Shown: piece after piece, positions 43,247-53,352 of the stretch
Numbering within the stretch: the stretch's first letter is position 1
Layout: every line of letters starts with the position of its first letter
NCBI RefSeq assembly: GCF_021026195.1
Contig: NZ_JAJNCT010000036.1
Location: 1 to 64,000 of the forward strand
DNA: 64,000 nucleotides
Origin: Comamonas koreensis
GTDB lineage: Bacteria; Pseudomonadota; Gammaproteobacteria; Burkholderiales; Burkholderiaceae_C
Direction of reading: 5' to 3'
Position numbers and translations under genes: made by a program
Notes under the pieces: generated by a model
Databases searched by the model: none
The model's input: only the letters and a program-made list of their open reading frames with translations
Told to the model about the DNA's origin: nothing

Positions 43247-44299
43247 TTAGCGGTTGCTGCAGGCCTTGCAGGTTTGCAAGGCCAGGCGGTGCAGTGCCTG
43301 CCAGCCATTGGCCGGCCACTCGGGCACCTTCAGCCCCTTGACAATGCCATCGACCGCATGGGCCGAGTGCAGCAGGCGGGCGACGGTGGCATCGCTGATG
43401 CGGGGCAGCACGCGCTCGAAATGGCGTTCCTTGTTGCCCCAGACGCGGTTCTCGCGCAGGGCCATCGGCATGGGCCGGCCATTGCGCAGCGCGTCCTTGA
43501 CCCGTTTCATCGCGCGGATGTCTTCGGCCAGCGCCCAGTGCACCAGCACCTCGGCCTCGCCTTCGGCCTGCAGGCCGTTGAGCATGCGCTCGGTGCGCAG
43601 CACCTGGCCGGAGAGCACGGCATCCGAGAGCTTGAACACGTCATAGCGGGCAACATTCAGCACCGCCTGCTCGACCTGCTCAAAGCCGAGCTCGCCTGCC
43701 GGGTAGAGCAGGCCGAGCTTTTGAATTTCCTGGTGGGCGGCAAGCAGGTTGCCCTCGACCCGGTCGGCAAAAAAGGCCAGGGTGCGCTGGCCTTCTTCAC
43801 CGGCTTTGACATGTTGCTTTTGCTGCTGCAGGCGCTGGGCAATCCAGGCGGGCAGCGCGGCGCGCTCGATGCTGTCGACCTGCAAGGTGACGCCATGCGA
43901 GTCCAGCGCGGCAAACCAGGCGCCGGTCTTGGTGGCCTTGTCCAGGCGCGGTAGCACCACGATGGTCAGGGTGCTGTCGTTGTCCACACTGCTGCTGACC
44001 AACTGCTGCAGCGCCGTGCTGCCATCCTTGCCGGGCTTGCCGCTGGGGATGCGCACTTCGATGATCTGCTTGTCGGCAAACAGGCTCAGGCTGCCACCAG
44101 CGGCCAGCACCGCGCTCCAGTCGAAGTGGGCGCCGGCGACGGTAAAGCTGCTGCGCTCGGTATAGCCGTTGGCGCGCGCGCTGGCGCGGATGGCATCCAC
44201 GGCCTCTTGTACCAGCAGGGGCTCGTCGCCATGCACGGTGTACAGAGACCGGAGCCCCTTGCCCAGCTGGGCACTCAACTGATTCGACGGCACTTGCAT
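43247..44299 (-). CDS. holA: DNA polymerase III delta subunit
   Basis: HolA opens the beta sliding clamp within the clamp-loader complex. The 350-residue protein has LYTVHGDEPLLVQEAVDAIR near the N-terminus, IVVLPRLDKATK, and the C-terminal helical region VFKLSDAVLSGQVLRTERMLNGLQAEGEAEVLVHWALAEDIRAM. It is the last gene of the leuS-lptE-holA operon, a conserved order in proteobacteria; the gap from lptE is 40 bp. Confidence 0.94.
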   Translation of the reverse strand: MQVPSNQLSAQLGKGLRSLYTVHGDEPLLVQEAVDAIRASARANGYTERSSFTVAGAHFDWSAVLAAGGSLSLFADKQIIEVRIPSGKPGKDGSTALQQLVSSSVDNDSTLTIVVLPRLDKATKTGAWFAALDSHGVTLQVDSIERAALPAWIAQRLQQQKQHVKAGEEGQRTLAFFADRVEGNLLAAHQEIQKLGLLYPAGELGFEQVEQAVLNVARYDVFKLSDAVLSGQVLRTERMLNGLQAEGEAEVLVHWALAEDIRAMKRVKDALRNGRPMPMALRENRVWGNKERHFERVLPRISDATVARLLHSAHAVDGIVKGLKVPEWPANGWQALHRLALQTCKACSNR

Positions 44300-44339
44300 G
44301 CTTGGTGGCGCTTCCCGGGCTGCGTGGCCGCAGCGCTTG

Positions 44340-44852
44340 TCATTCGGTAGGGGTGACGGACTTGACGATGGCCAAGCGCCGCACGATCTGCTGAACGATG
44401 TCGGTCTGCATGTTGCGGTAGAGCATTTCCTCTTCGTTCGCCTTGGACAGTGCGTAGGTTTCCAGGTAGCTGATTTCGCGGTACTGCATCAGCTCGGAAT
44501 CGGGCACATAGAGGGCGCCCTTGGCATCACGCACCCGAAAGCGCGCGATCAGACGGATCTGCAGCTCGCGCACCTCGCCGGCCGCATTGCGCGAGACGAC
44601 GACGCGCTCGCGGCGCTGGCCCAGGTCATCGTAGATGGCCTCGGCCTGCGTGGCCTGGGTCGGGTCGCGCAGCACCTGGAGGCTGCCGGCAGCCTCCAGG
44701 TGGCGTTGCAGCTCTTTGAGGAAGCCCGAATTGGCGTTGCCGTTCAAATACAGCGATTTGAAGGCGAAATCCACCGATCCGCGCAGTTTGAAGCCGCATG
44801 CCGCCAGCAGCGGCACGCTTGCCAGGGCAGTAAGCAGCGTGCGTTTTTGCAT
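44340..44852 (-). CDS. lptE: LPS-assembly lipoprotein LptE
   Basis: A 170-residue outer-membrane lipoprotein that plugs the LptD barrel for lipopolysaccharide insertion. The signal peptide ends in the lipobox LAAC, followed by the family's GFKLRGSVDFAFKSLYLNG. The segment REISYLETYALSKANEEEMLYRNMQTDIVQQIVRRL near the C-terminus is also characteristic. The start lies 5 bp after the leuS stop. Confidence 0.93.
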   Translation of the reverse strand: MQKRTLLTALASVPLLAACGFKLRGSVDFAFKSLYLNGNANSGFLKELQRHLEAAGSLQVLRDPTQATQAEAIYDDLGQRRERVVVSRNAAGEVRELQIRLIARFRVRDAKGALYVPDSELMQYREISYLETYALSKANEEEMLYRNMQTDIVQQIVRRLAIVKSVTPTE

Positions 44853-44857
44853 GGCGC

Positions 44858-47557
44858 TTAGACTACCACGTTCACCAGGCGGCCCGGCACGATGATGACT
44901 TTCTTGGGCACCGCGCCATTGGCGATTTTCTGGAAGTCTTCGTTGGCCAGAGCGGCAGCTTCAATCGTGGCCTTGTCGGCGCCAGCGGCCACGATGATGG
45001 AGCCGCGCAGCTTGCCGTTGACCTGCAGCATCAGCTCAATCTCATCCTGCACCAGCGCCTGGGCATCGACCTCGGGCCAGGCGGCATCCAGCAGGCCCCC
45101 GAAGGCTTGCTGGTAGCCCAGCGCATCCCACAGCACCTGCGTCAGGTGAGGGGTGGCCGGATAGAGCGCGCGCAGCAAAATGCCAAAGCCTTCGACCAGC
45201 GCGGCGCGGCCGCCTTCGCTGTCCACGGCCTTGAAGTCTTCCAGCGCGTTGATCATCTTCATCGCGCCCGACACCACGGTGTTGTACTGCATGCGGCTGT
45301 AGTCATAGGCCACTTGCTTGAGCACGGTGTGGATCTCCAGGCGCAGCGCCTTGGCTTCCTTGCCAAAGGCGGCGCCGGCAGCGCTGGCCGCCTGGGCACG
45401 CGCAGCATCGAACTCTCGCGCATGCAGCTTGCTGCCGAAGTTGTAGACACGGCGCAGGAAGCGGTAGCTGCCTTCGACGGCCGACTCGTTCCACTCCAGG
45501 GTCAGCTCGGGTGGCGCGGTGAACATGGTGTAGAGGCGCGCGGTATCGGCGCCGTACTTCTCGATCAGGTCCTGCGGATCGACACCGTTGTTCTTGGACT
45601 TGGACATGGTGCCCACGCCCTCGTAGTCGATCGCGGTGCCTTCGGGCAGCAGGCCATCGGCGCTGTCCACGGCAACCTTGAGCTTGGCGCCCACAGCCTT
45701 GCCGGTCTCGTCAAACACCTGCTCCACATCCTTGGGCCAGAAGTATTCCTTGCCGCCCTTGGCAGTGCGGCGGCTGTAGATGTGGTTGAGCACCATGCCT
45801 TGGGTCAGCAGCTTGGTGAAGGGCTCATCGACCTTGACCAGACCCAGGTCGCGCATGACCTTGGTCCAGAAGCGGGCGTACAGCAAGTGCAGGATCGCAT
45901 GCTCGATGCCACCGATGTACTGGTCCATCGGCATCCAGTAGTCGGCGCCGTCGGCCACCATCTTCTCGCTGTTCTTGGCATCGCAATAGCGCATGAAGTA
46001 CCAGGACGAATCCACGAAGGTGTCCATGGTGTCGGTCTCGCGGCGGGCCGGCTTGCCGCAGCAGGGGCAGACCACGCCAGCGTGGAAGGCTTCGCTCTTG
46101 ATCAGCGGGTTGCCGGAGCCATCGGGCACCAGGTCTTGCGGCAGCACGACTGGCAGGTCCTTCTCAGGCACCGGTTGGGCACCGCAGTCTTCGCAGTGGA
46201 TGATCGGGATCGGCGTGCCCCAGTAGCGCTGGCGGCTCACGCCCCAGTCGCGCAGGCGCCAGGTAGTCTTGAGTTCGCCCAGGCCCTTGGCTTCCAGCGC
46301 CTTGGCCACGGCTTGCACGCCTTCCTTGTAGTGCAGGCCATCAAAGGCGCCCGATTCGATGAGGACGCCGCGCTCCTTGTCGCCATACCAGTCATGCCAC
46401 TGCTGCTTGTCGTAGGGGCCTTCGCCTTCCACGGCGACCACCTGGCGGATTGGCAGGCCGTATTTGTTGGCAAATGCAAAGTCGCGCTCGTCGTGGGCAG
46501 GTACGCCCATCACAGCGCCGTCGCCATAGCTCATCAGCACATAGTTGCCGATCCAGACCTCGACCTGCGCGCCGGTGATAGGGTGGGTGACGAACAGGCC
46601 GGTGGGCTTGCCTTCCTTTTCCTTGACGGCGAGTTCGGCCTCGGTGGTGCCGCCCTTCTTGCATTCTTCGATGAAGGCGGCCAGCTCGGGGTTGGTGGCA
46701 GCGGCATGCATGGCCAGCGGGTGCTCAGGGGCCACGGCGCAGAAGGTCACACCCATGATGGTGTCGGCACGGGTCGTGAACACATACATCTTGCCATCGC
46801 CGATCAGGCTGCCGTCGGCGCTCTTCACGCCATGCGTGAACGCAAAGCGCACGCCGGCGCTCTTGCCGATCCAGTTTTCCTGCATCAGGCGCACCTTGTC
46901 GGGCCAGCCGGTCAAGGTTGCCTTGTCGTTGCCCATCTGCACATGGTCCAGCAGCTCTTGCGCGTACTGGGTGATGGCCAGGTAGTAGCCCGGGATCTCG
47001 CGCTTTTCCACCAGTGCGCCAGTGCGCCAGCCGCGGCCGTCGATCACCTGTTCGTTGGCCAGCACGGTCTGGTCCACCGGGTCCCAGTTCACGGTCTGGG
47101 TCTTGCGGTAGGCGATGCCCTTTTCCAGCATCTTGAGGAACAGCCACTGGTTCCACTTGTAGTAGTCGGGGTCGCAGGTGGCGACCTCGCGGCTCCAGTC
47201 GATCGCCAGACCCATCGCCTGCATCTGCTTTTTCATGTAGGCGATGTTGTCGTAGGTCCACTGCGCAGGTGGCACGCTGTTCTTGATCGCGGCGTTCTCA
47301 GCTGGCAGACCAAAGGCATCCCAGCCCATGGGCATCAGCACGTTGTAGCCCTGCATGCGCAGCTGGCGCGTCAGCATGTCGTTGATCGTGTAGTTGCGCA
47401 CATGGCCCATGTGCAGCTTGCCGCTGGGGTAAGGCAGCATCGAGCAGGCGTAGAACTTTTTCTTGCCCGCGTCCTCGGACACGCGGTAGGCATCTTGGGC
47501 TTGCCACTGGCTTTGCGCGGCGGCTTCTACGTCGGAGTGGTTGTATTTTTCTTGCAT
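44858..47557 (-). CDS. leuS: Leucyl-tRNA synthetase
   Basis: An 899-residue class I aminoacyl-tRNA synthetase. The HIGH motif appears as HMGH within [17 protein letters not shown], the KMSKS loop as [11 protein letters not shown]; the CP1 editing domain ([21 protein letters not shown]) and a zinc-type pair CEDCGAQ and CPCCGKP are present. It charges tRNA-Leu with leucine and edits norvaline. The ATG at 47557 ([11 protein letters not shown]) is the family start. First gene of the leuS-lptE-holA operon. Confidence 0.97.
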   Translation of the reverse strand: MQEKYNHSDVEAAAQSQWQAQDAYRVSEDAGKKKFYACSMLPYPSGKLHMGHVRNYTINDMLTRQLRMQGYNVLMPMGWDAFGLPAENAAIKNSVPPAQWTYDNIAYMKKQMQAMGLAIDWSREVATCDPDYYKWNQWLFLKMLEKGIAYRKTQTVNWDPVDQTVLANEQVIDGRGWRTGALVEKREIPGYYLAITQYAQELLDHVQMGNDKATLTGWPDKVRLMQENWIGKSAGVRFAFTHGVKSADGSLIGDGKMYVFTTRADTIMGVTFCAVAPEHPLAMHAAATNPELAAFIEECKKGGTTEAELAVKEKEGKPTGLFVTHPITGAQVEVWIGNYVLMSYGDGAVMGVPAHDERDFAFANKYGLPIRQVVAVEGEGPYDKQQWHDWYGDKERGVLIESGAFDGLHYKEGVQAVAKALEAKGLGELKTTWRLRDWGVSRQRYWGTPIPIIHCEDCGAQPVPEKDLPVVLPQDLVPDGSGNPLIKSEAFHAGVVCPCCGKPARRETDTMDTFVDSSWYFMRYCDAKNSEKMVADGADYWMPMDQYIGGIEHAILHLLYARFWTKVMRDLGLVKVDEPFTKLLTQGMVLNHIYSRRTAKGGKEYFWPKDVEQVFDETGKAVGAKLKVAVDSADGLLPEGTAIDYEGVGTMSKSKNNGVDPQDLIEKYGADTARLYTMFTAPPELTLEWNESAVEGSYRFLRRVYNFGSKLHAREFDAARAQAASAAGAAFGKEAKALRLEIHTVLKQVAYDYSRMQYNTVVSGAMKMINALEDFKAVDSEGGRAALVEGFGILLRALYPATPHLTQVLWDALGYQQAFGGLLDAAWPEVDAQALVQDEIELMLQVNGKLRGSIIVAAGADKATIEAAALANEDFQKIANGAVPKKVIIVPGRLVNVVV

Positions 47558-47690
47558 GGAACTGGTCAGGAAAAAGCGGCCGCCCACGGGCTTTCCGGGG
47601 CGAGGTCAATTGGGCAAAGATTGTAGGCCCATCGCCATAGCCCGTGGATGGCGAGTGCCGCACGCTGGGGTGCGGTTATCCAGTGCATGT

Positions 47691-47727
47691 AAAAATAAAT
47701 GGCTATCGTCTTATTGATAGCCAATTA
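47691..47727. other. Orphan hairpin upstream of the MscS-type channel gene
   Basis: TGGCTATC (47700-47707) and GATAGCCA (47716-47723) form an 8-bp stem. On the minus strand the stem is followed by TTTATTTTT, which looks like a Rho-independent terminator, yet no minus-strand gene lies upstream of it. It may block antisense transcription into leuS or act in the channel's leader. Confidence 0.4.
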
Positions 47728-47815
47728 TGTGATGGCGGCACGCCGTTGGCCGTGCCGGCTGCATCCCCCATTTCCACCCGATTTATCCTCCCCCTCTTTG
47801 AAAGGACCTTGCCTC

Positions 47816-49078
47816 GTGACCTGGGAAACCCTGGACCAATTCGAACCCTGGATGCAAACGGCCGCCGGCTTGGCGGCCTTGGTGTTGCTGGCCTATGCGC
47901 TGCGCCTGGTGGTGCGCCTGGCGCTGCTGCAGATCGTGCCGCGCTTTCGCTCCAGCCTGGGCGCGGCCTGGCTGCGTACCTTGCTCGACAACCGCATCCT
48001 CGTGCGCGTGGCGCAGATCGTGCCGTCGCTGGTGGTTCAGACGGGGATTGCCGCCGTGCCGCACCTGCCGGTCATTGCCAGCACGGTGATCCGCAATGTG
48101 GCCATTGCCGTGACGGCGCTGCAGGTGGCGCGCCTGCTCTGCGCCATCATGGACAGCATCCAGGAGGCCAATGAGAGCCAGCTGGAGGCCGAACAAAGCA
48201 CACGTTCGGTCAAAAGCTATGTGCAGTTGGGCAAGATGCTGGTGATGGTGGTTGCGGGCATCGTGATGGTGGCCACGTTGATCGACCGCTCGCCGCTGAT
48301 TCTGCTCAGCGGCCTGGGTGCCATGTCGGCGGTGCTGATGCTGGTGTTCAAGGACACGATCCTGTCGTTCACCGCCGGCGTGCAGCTGTCCAGCAATGAC
48401 ATCCTGCGCGTGGGCGACTGGCTGGAGATGAACCAGGTCGGCGCCGATGGCGCCGTGGTGGACATGGCGCTCAACACCGTCAAGGTGCGCAACTGGGACA
48501 ACACCATCACCACCATCCCCACCTGGCGCTTGATGAGCGACAGCTTCAAGAACTGGCGCGGCATGTCGGAATCGGGCGGCCGCCGCATCAAGCGGCCCCT
48601 GTGCATTGACACCACCTCGGTGCGCTTTCTGACCCGCGCCGAAATCGCCGAGCTGAGCCATATCGCGCTGCTGCGCCCTTACCTGGAAAGCAAGGTCGCC
48701 GAGATCACCGCGTACAACCAGGATTTTTCCGCCAAGGCCCCGGACATGGCCGACGAGATCGTCAACCTGCGCCAGCTCACCAATATCGGCACCTACCGCG
48801 CCTACTGCAATGCCTACCTGCAGGCCCACCCCAAGCTGCGCAAGGACATGACCTTGATGGCCCGCGCGATGGAGCCGACCAACCAGGGCTCACCGCTGGA
48901 GATCTACGCCTTTACCGACACCACCGCCTGGCTGGAGTACGAGGCTATTCAGGGCGATATTTTTGACCACCTGATCGCCATCCTGCCGGAGTTCGGCCTG
49001 CGCGTGTTCCAGGTGCCCTCGGGCAATGACATGCAGGTGGCGCTGCGCCAGCACGAGGTGCAGGCCTTGCAGCGCTGA
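47816..49078 (+). CDS. MscS-family mechanosensitive channel (YbdG-like)
   Basis: A 420-residue small-conductance mechanosensitive channel. N-terminal membrane helices ([63 protein letters not shown]) lead to the pore helix [29 protein letters not shown] and the beta domain [39 protein letters not shown]. The larger C-terminal domain and [19 protein letters not shown] are typical of YbdG. I chose the GTG at 47816 because AAAGGA precedes it and the longer frame to 47699 runs through the intergenic hairpin. Confidence 0.9.
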   Translation: MTWETLDQFEPWMQTAAGLAALVLLAYALRLVVRLALLQIVPRFRSSLGAAWLRTLLDNRILVRVAQIVPSLVVQTGIAAVPHLPVIASTVIRNVAIAVTALQVARLLCAIMDSIQEANESQLEAEQSTRSVKSYVQLGKMLVMVVAGIVMVATLIDRSPLILLSGLGAMSAVLMLVFKDTILSFTAGVQLSSNDILRVGDWLEMNQVGADGAVVDMALNTVKVRNWDNTITTIPTWRLMSDSFKNWRGMSESGGRRIKRPLCIDTTSVRFLTRAEIAELSHIALLRPYLESKVAEITAYNQDFSAKAPDMADEIVNLRQLTNIGTYRAYCNAYLQAHPKLRKDMTLMARAMEPTNQGSPLEIYAFTDTTAWLEYEAIQGDIFDHLIAILPEFGLRVFQVPSGNDMQVALRQHEVQALQR

Positions 49079-49091
49079 GCCTGCCAGTTGC

Positions 49092-50924
49092 CTAGCGGCG
49101 TGTGCCCTGGGCCGGTGCTGGCGCCGGAGACGGCACGTTCGCTACCGCTGCGGGCAGCGGCTCCGGCGCCACGGCCACCGGCTCGTCGGGCTCTGGCACC
49201 GGCGCTTCGCTGGCTGCGCTGGTCGCTTCCGGGCTGTGGATGCCCAATGGGCTTTCCCAGATCGAGCGGCCGGGCAGCGGCAGCACCGGCTGGCCATCGG
49301 CGTCAGCCAGGCCCACCAGCAGCGCGCGGCCATCGGGCAGCACCCGGAAGTCGCCATAACGGGTCTGCTCAAAATGCCGGCCCTGGCCTTCGGGGAAGAA
49401 ATAGGCATCGGTCACCAGCACCCACTGGCCCTTGAGGCGTTTGAGCGGCAGGGCGAGTTCGCCTTTTTGCAAGGGGTCGCTAGCGGTCAGCAGGCCCTGG
49501 ATGGTAGCAATGCCCCGGTCGTCGATGCTGGCGCGCACCAGCTGACTAGGGCCGACAATGTCTTGGAGCTTTTCACGCATCTCAAAGGGCAGTGCAAAGT
49601 TCAGCGCCATATAGTCGCCCTGCATCAAGGAGCGGGGGTCCACCGGGACCAGCGGCACCAGAATGCGCTGGCCATGGGCAATGACCTGCTCCTTGCCGCG
49701 CACATCCCAGTTCACGATGCCCAGCGCCAGCACGGCGCCCACCACCAGCCCGACCCATTGCAGACGGCGCTGCGGCGCTGCGGGTTGTGCGCCTGCTGCC
49801 GCCGTGTCAGCATCGGCCGCGCGGCGCAGCACCCATAGGCAGACCAGCAGCAGCAGGCCGGCCAGCGCCAGGCCCAGGCCTTTGGCAGCCAGCGACCAGC
49901 CCAGGTGGTAGTAGAACTGGGCCAGCGCGACCAGTGCCAGCAGCGCACAAAGCACCGCAATGCGCCAGCGCGCCGCCAGCAAGGCCCCCGCTGCTACCAG
50001 TCCAACGACGGCCAGACCGGTGCTGAACCAGGCGGCCAGCGCCAGCATGGCACCGGCCAGCAGCAGGCTTTGCTCGCCCTGGCGGTTGGTGGTGCCCCGG
50101 GCTCGCCATTGGCGGGCCAGCATCCAGGTCGACAGCGCCACCACGACGACGGCCAGTGCGCGCCCGGCTGGGTAAGCCCAGGGGACAAAGTTGCCACTCT
50201 GCTCCCAGAAGATGGCGCGGGCCACGTAGTCGGACGCGAAATTGCTGATCAGCACGCCGACGATAGCCGCATCGGCAAAGGCCGCCCAGCGTGGCTGGGA
50301 CCAGCGCTGCGCCGCTTGGGCCAGGCGGGCAGGCTCGGCACGTAGCCACAGGCACCAGAGCAGGGCGGGCAGCAGTGCATCGAGCTGCAGCGGCAGCATT
50401 GCTGGCAGCCAGGACTGCAGCGCCATCAGGCTGACGACCACTGCCATGCCCCAGCCCAGGCCCATCAGCGACTGGATCCAGCGCATCTGCGCCAGCGCGG
50501 CGCCGAGCATCAGCACCAGCGCTGACAGCGTGCCGATCAGCAGCATGCCCAGGCGCGAGTCGGCGACATCGCCCAGGTTGACCAGTACCAGCAGCCCGCC
50601 CGCGCACCAGAGCACGAGCGCCACGCAGTTGACAAAGGCCTGGCGCGACTGGTGCATCAAGCCACCGGCTGCGGCCAGCAGCACCAGGCCCAGCACGACG
50701 CCGCCGGTGCCGAACACAAAGCGCTCGCCCAGCGCAAATGCCAAAAACACTGCCAGCGGCACCAGGCTGGCCAGTGCGCCCAGCATGGCCAGTGCCAGCA
50801 CCAGAACGGGCGGCTCCTCCAGATCCGGGGCCGGCGCATCGCCTTGCACCAGGCCTTGCTGGCGGGCCTGGGCCCACCAGCTGGGTTGGGTACGCAGAAA
50901 GGACAAAGGACGGATGGCAGCCAT
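49092..50924 (-). CDS. DUF4401/GDYXXLXY-domain membrane protein
   Basis: A 610-residue fusion. The first 390 residues are a run of ten or more hydrophobic helices of the DUF4401 type; the remainder is a periplasmic-type GDYXXLXY domain, with the motif as LMQGDYMALNFAL, followed by ALPLKRLKGQWVLVTDAYFFPEGQG. A Pro/Ala/Glu-rich tail ends the protein. Function unknown. It starts one base inside the stop of the DUF2157 gene with AGGAGG seven bases upstream, so the two are translationally coupled. Confidence 0.85.
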   Translation of the reverse strand: MAAIRPLSFLRTQPSWWAQARQQGLVQGDAPAPDLEEPPVLVLALAMLGALASLVPLAVFLAFALGERFVFGTGGVVLGLVLLAAAGGLMHQSRQAFVNCVALVLWCAGGLLVLVNLGDVADSRLGMLLIGTLSALVLMLGAALAQMRWIQSLMGLGWGMAVVVSLMALQSWLPAMLPLQLDALLPALLWCLWLRAEPARLAQAAQRWSQPRWAAFADAAIVGVLISNFASDYVARAIFWEQSGNFVPWAYPAGRALAVVVVALSTWMLARQWRARGTTNRQGEQSLLLAGAMLALAAWFSTGLAVVGLVAAGALLAARWRIAVLCALLALVALAQFYYHLGWSLAAKGLGLALAGLLLLVCLWVLRRAADADTAAAGAQPAAPQRRLQWVGLVVGAVLALGIVNWDVRGKEQVIAHGQRILVPLVPVDPRSLMQGDYMALNFALPFEMREKLQDIVGPSQLVRASIDDRGIATIQGLLTASDPLQKGELALPLKRLKGQWVLVTDAYFFPEGQGRHFEQTRYGDFRVLPDGRALLVGLADADGQPVLPLPGRSIWESPLGIHSPEATSAASEAPVPEPDEPVAVAPEPLPAAVANVPSPAPAPAQGTRR

Positions 50925-51925
50925 CACAGCACCTCCTGGTGGTCGCGTTGCTGGGCGTGCAGGTAGTGCTGCGCGGTGATCAAGGCCTTGACCGAGATGC
51001 CCAAGCAGACCATCACGATGACGGCAAAGGCAAGCAGGGCTTCGGTCTCATGCCATTCGAATATCCAGCGGGCGATGAGCGACAGCACCAGCACATTGGC
51101 GGCCACGGTGGCCAGGCAGGTGCAGATGAAGTCGCGAAAACGGCTGAACAGCGACACCAGCAGGCTGCCAGCCACCAAGGCAGCACTGAGTGCAAAGGCC
51201 GCCACGGTCTGGCGCGTGACGTCGTCAAACAGCTGCACGGTGGCAATCGCCGACCAGGCCGCCAGTGCGCCGCCCAGCGCCAGGCGTTGCGACCACCACC
51301 CCATGCCGCCACGCACCCGCAAAGCCGGCACGCAGTACACCAGCAGCGGTACCAGCGCTAGCGCCAGCCAGAGCCCCAGGCGCAGCATCAGCTGCGCAAA
51401 GCTGTCGCGGTCGGCGACCAGCACCTGCCAGAGGTCGAGCTTGCCGGTCCAAAAGACGATGGCGGCGGCGGCGATCAGCACCCAGACGGACCAGAGCAGA
51501 TCACTGCCAGCCAGTGCCACCCATATCAGCGCCAGCGCGGCCCAGGCGGCAAACAGCTGCCAGGCATCGGCACCGGTCTGGTAGGTCTGGCCCACATAGG
51601 CCAGCAGGCCGCCCAGTACCAGGGTGGCGCAGAAGAGGGCGGCCAGCCGCAGGCGCGGCCACAGGCAGGCGGCCAGCACCGACAGCGCCAGCGTGCCTTC
51701 GATCAGCCCCAGCTTGAACCAATGCGACTGGGCCTGCCAGTTGGCCGCCACCCAGAAGATCAGCCCGCTGGCGACCAGCAATGCGGCGACCAGCAGCAAG
51801 CCGGCGCGGATCTTGCGGGCCAGATCGGCGGGCGCGCCGGCCGAGACGGCCAATGCATACAGCGGCGCCATGCGCGGGTCGCCGGGCGCCGACTGGGCAT
51901 TGACCTGGTACAGGGTGGAGTCCAT
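50924..51925 (-). CDS. DUF2157 membrane protein
   Basis: A 333-residue polytopic protein. A short polar N-terminus (YQVNAQSAPGDPRMAPLYALAVSAGAPADLARKI) precedes the DUF2157 core LLLVAALLVASGLIFWVAANWQ, with eight or more further helices such as LGGLLAYVGQTYQTGADAWQLFAAWAALAL. The YQTGADAWQLF segment is a family hallmark. Function unknown; always found beside GDYXXLXY proteins in this kind of locus, as here. GAGGA lies upstream of the ATG at 51925. Confidence 0.87.
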   Translation of the reverse strand: MDSTLYQVNAQSAPGDPRMAPLYALAVSAGAPADLARKIRAGLLLVAALLVASGLIFWVAANWQAQSHWFKLGLIEGTLALSVLAACLWPRLRLAALFCATLVLGGLLAYVGQTYQTGADAWQLFAAWAALALIWVALAGSDLLWSVWVLIAAAAIVFWTGKLDLWQVLVADRDSFAQLMLRLGLWLALALVPLLVYCVPALRVRGGMGWWSQRLALGGALAAWSAIATVQLFDDVTRQTVAAFALSAALVAGSLLVSLFSRFRDFICTCLATVAANVLVLSLIARWIFEWHETEALLAFAVIVMVCLGISVKALITAQHYLHAQQRDHQEVL

Positions 51926-52115
51926 CCGTTGTTCCTCGTTGCTGGGCCACTTTGCACGCTGCTGCAGCAAGGGCCCGGTTGCCACCGCCCGATGTGGACG
52001 GCACAGCCAGCAATATAACCAAACGGGTACGGACCTGGCTATGCGCCCGGTCAGGTAGCATCAAACGATACTGTCCGGCCCTGCCAAACGCGACCGGGGC
52101 GGGAGTGGGTAGGGG

Positions 52116-52544
52116 TCAGCGCGCTGCTGGCGCCTGCGGTTGGGCCACAAAGCCCATGCGGCTGAGCCCGGCAGTCTGCGCCGCATCCATCAGCTCGACG
52201 GCGCGGGCATAGGGCAGGCTCTGGTCGATGGACAGCTGCACCTCGGTCTGCGGATTGCGCTCTGCCTGCTGCCTGAGCAGGGCCTTGAGGGCCTCCATAT
52301 CAGTAGCCTTGCCGTCGGCAAACAGCTCGCCCTGGGCGTTGATCTGCACCGCAATCGCGGCGGGCGGATTGGCCCGGGTGGCACTGGCGGCCTGGGGCAG
52401 GTCCAGGCGAATGGAGGCGGCCAGCAAGGGCGCGGCCATGATGAAGATGACCAGCAGCACCAGCATCACATCCACCAGCGGCGTCACGTTGATGGCGCTG
52501 ATCGGCGCGCTGGCCGGGGTTTTGTTGAAGCGACCGAATGCCAT
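52116..52544 (-). CDS. exbD: Biopolymer transport protein ExbD
   Basis: A 142-residue ExbD/TolR-type protein. The single membrane helix PLVDVMLVLLVIFIMAAPLL carries the proton-path aspartate (VDVML), and a periplasmic domain follows (VQLSIDQSLPYARAVELMDAAQTAG). With ExbB it energises TonB-dependent outer-membrane transport using the proton motive force. The gap to exbB is 27 bp. No tonB gene is present in the window. Confidence 0.93.
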   Translation of the reverse strand: MAFGRFNKTPASAPISAINVTPLVDVMLVLLVIFIMAAPLLAASIRLDLPQAASATRANPPAAIAVQINAQGELFADGKATDMEALKALLRQQAERNPQTEVQLSIDQSLPYARAVELMDAAQTAGLSRMGFVAQPQAPAAR

Positions 52545-52571
52545 GGTGCAAGGGGCGGGTTTGGCGGCGGC

Positions 52572-53306
52572 TCAGCGGCTGCCGACCACGGCAATGGCAT
52601 CGACCGCATGGTGGGCCTGCATGCCGGCGTAGGCCTGCGGCGCCTGGGTGGCTTGCTGCAAGGCCCAGGTTTGCATGTCGTGGGCAAAGCCTTCGAGCAG
52701 CTCCTCGATCTGTGCGAGCTTGCGGCCCAGCAGGTTGTAGGCCAGCACGGCCGGCAAGGCAACGGCCAGGCCAGCTGCGGTCATCACCAGCGCCTCGCCC
52801 ACGGGGCCAGCCAGCTGCTCCAGGCTGACATGGTCCGCACCGGCCAGTGCCGCCAGCGCCTGGTGGATGCCCCAGACCGTGCCCAGTAAACCGACAAAGG
52901 GAGCGGTGGCCCCTATCGAGGCCAGCACCGTCTGCCCCCATTGCAGCCGGTGGCTGGCGCCATGCAGCGCCTCGCGCAGCACGCGGGTGGTTTGCACCTG
53001 GGCACCGCTGGCCACGGCCAGGCTGTGGTGGGCGGCGGGCTCGGCCGCGACAATATGCGCAATCGCATCGGCCACCGGGGTCAGCAAGGCGGCGCGGTCA
53101 ATCTTGGGCAGATCCAGGCGTGCCTGCTCCCAGCTGCTGGCCTGCCAGAAGGCATCGGTGGCACGCAAGGTGGAGCCATGGGCGCGGCCCAGCCACCAGG
53201 CCTTGTAGAGAATCAGCACCCAGCTGGCGACAGACATGAGCAACAAGACCAGAGCCGTGGCCCGGGCGACGCCATCTGCTTGCGAGAGCCATTGCCAGAT
53301 CGTCAT
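52572..53306 (-). CDS. exbB: Biopolymer transport protein ExbB
   Basis: A 244-residue MotA/TolQ/ExbB-family proton channel. The first helix is ALVLLLMSVASWVLILYKAWWL; the other two are around LASIGATAPFVGLLGTVWGIHQAL and GEALVMTAAGLAVALPAVLAYNLLG, whose polar Thr residues line the proton path. Together with ExbD it would power the TonB receptors at 19.1-23.6 kb. Likely co-transcribed with dapB, 46 bp upstream. Confidence 0.93.
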   Translation of the reverse strand: MTIWQWLSQADGVARATALVLLLMSVASWVLILYKAWWLGRAHGSTLRATDAFWQASSWEQARLDLPKIDRAALLTPVADAIAHIVAAEPAAHHSLAVASGAQVQTTRVLREALHGASHRLQWGQTVLASIGATAPFVGLLGTVWGIHQALAALAGADHVSLEQLAGPVGEALVMTAAGLAVALPAVLAYNLLGRKLAQIEELLEGFAHDMQTWALQQATQAPQAYAGMQAHHAVDAIAVVGSR

Positions 53307-53352
53307 GGTTGGCCGTCCTTCTAAGAAGCTGGGTGGGGGTGACGGGCCGGGC

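Noticed and set aside
45107..47626. Very long plus-strand frame across leuS
   Set aside because: A His/Gly/Val-rich antisense shadow of leuS caused by codon bias in GC-rich DNA.
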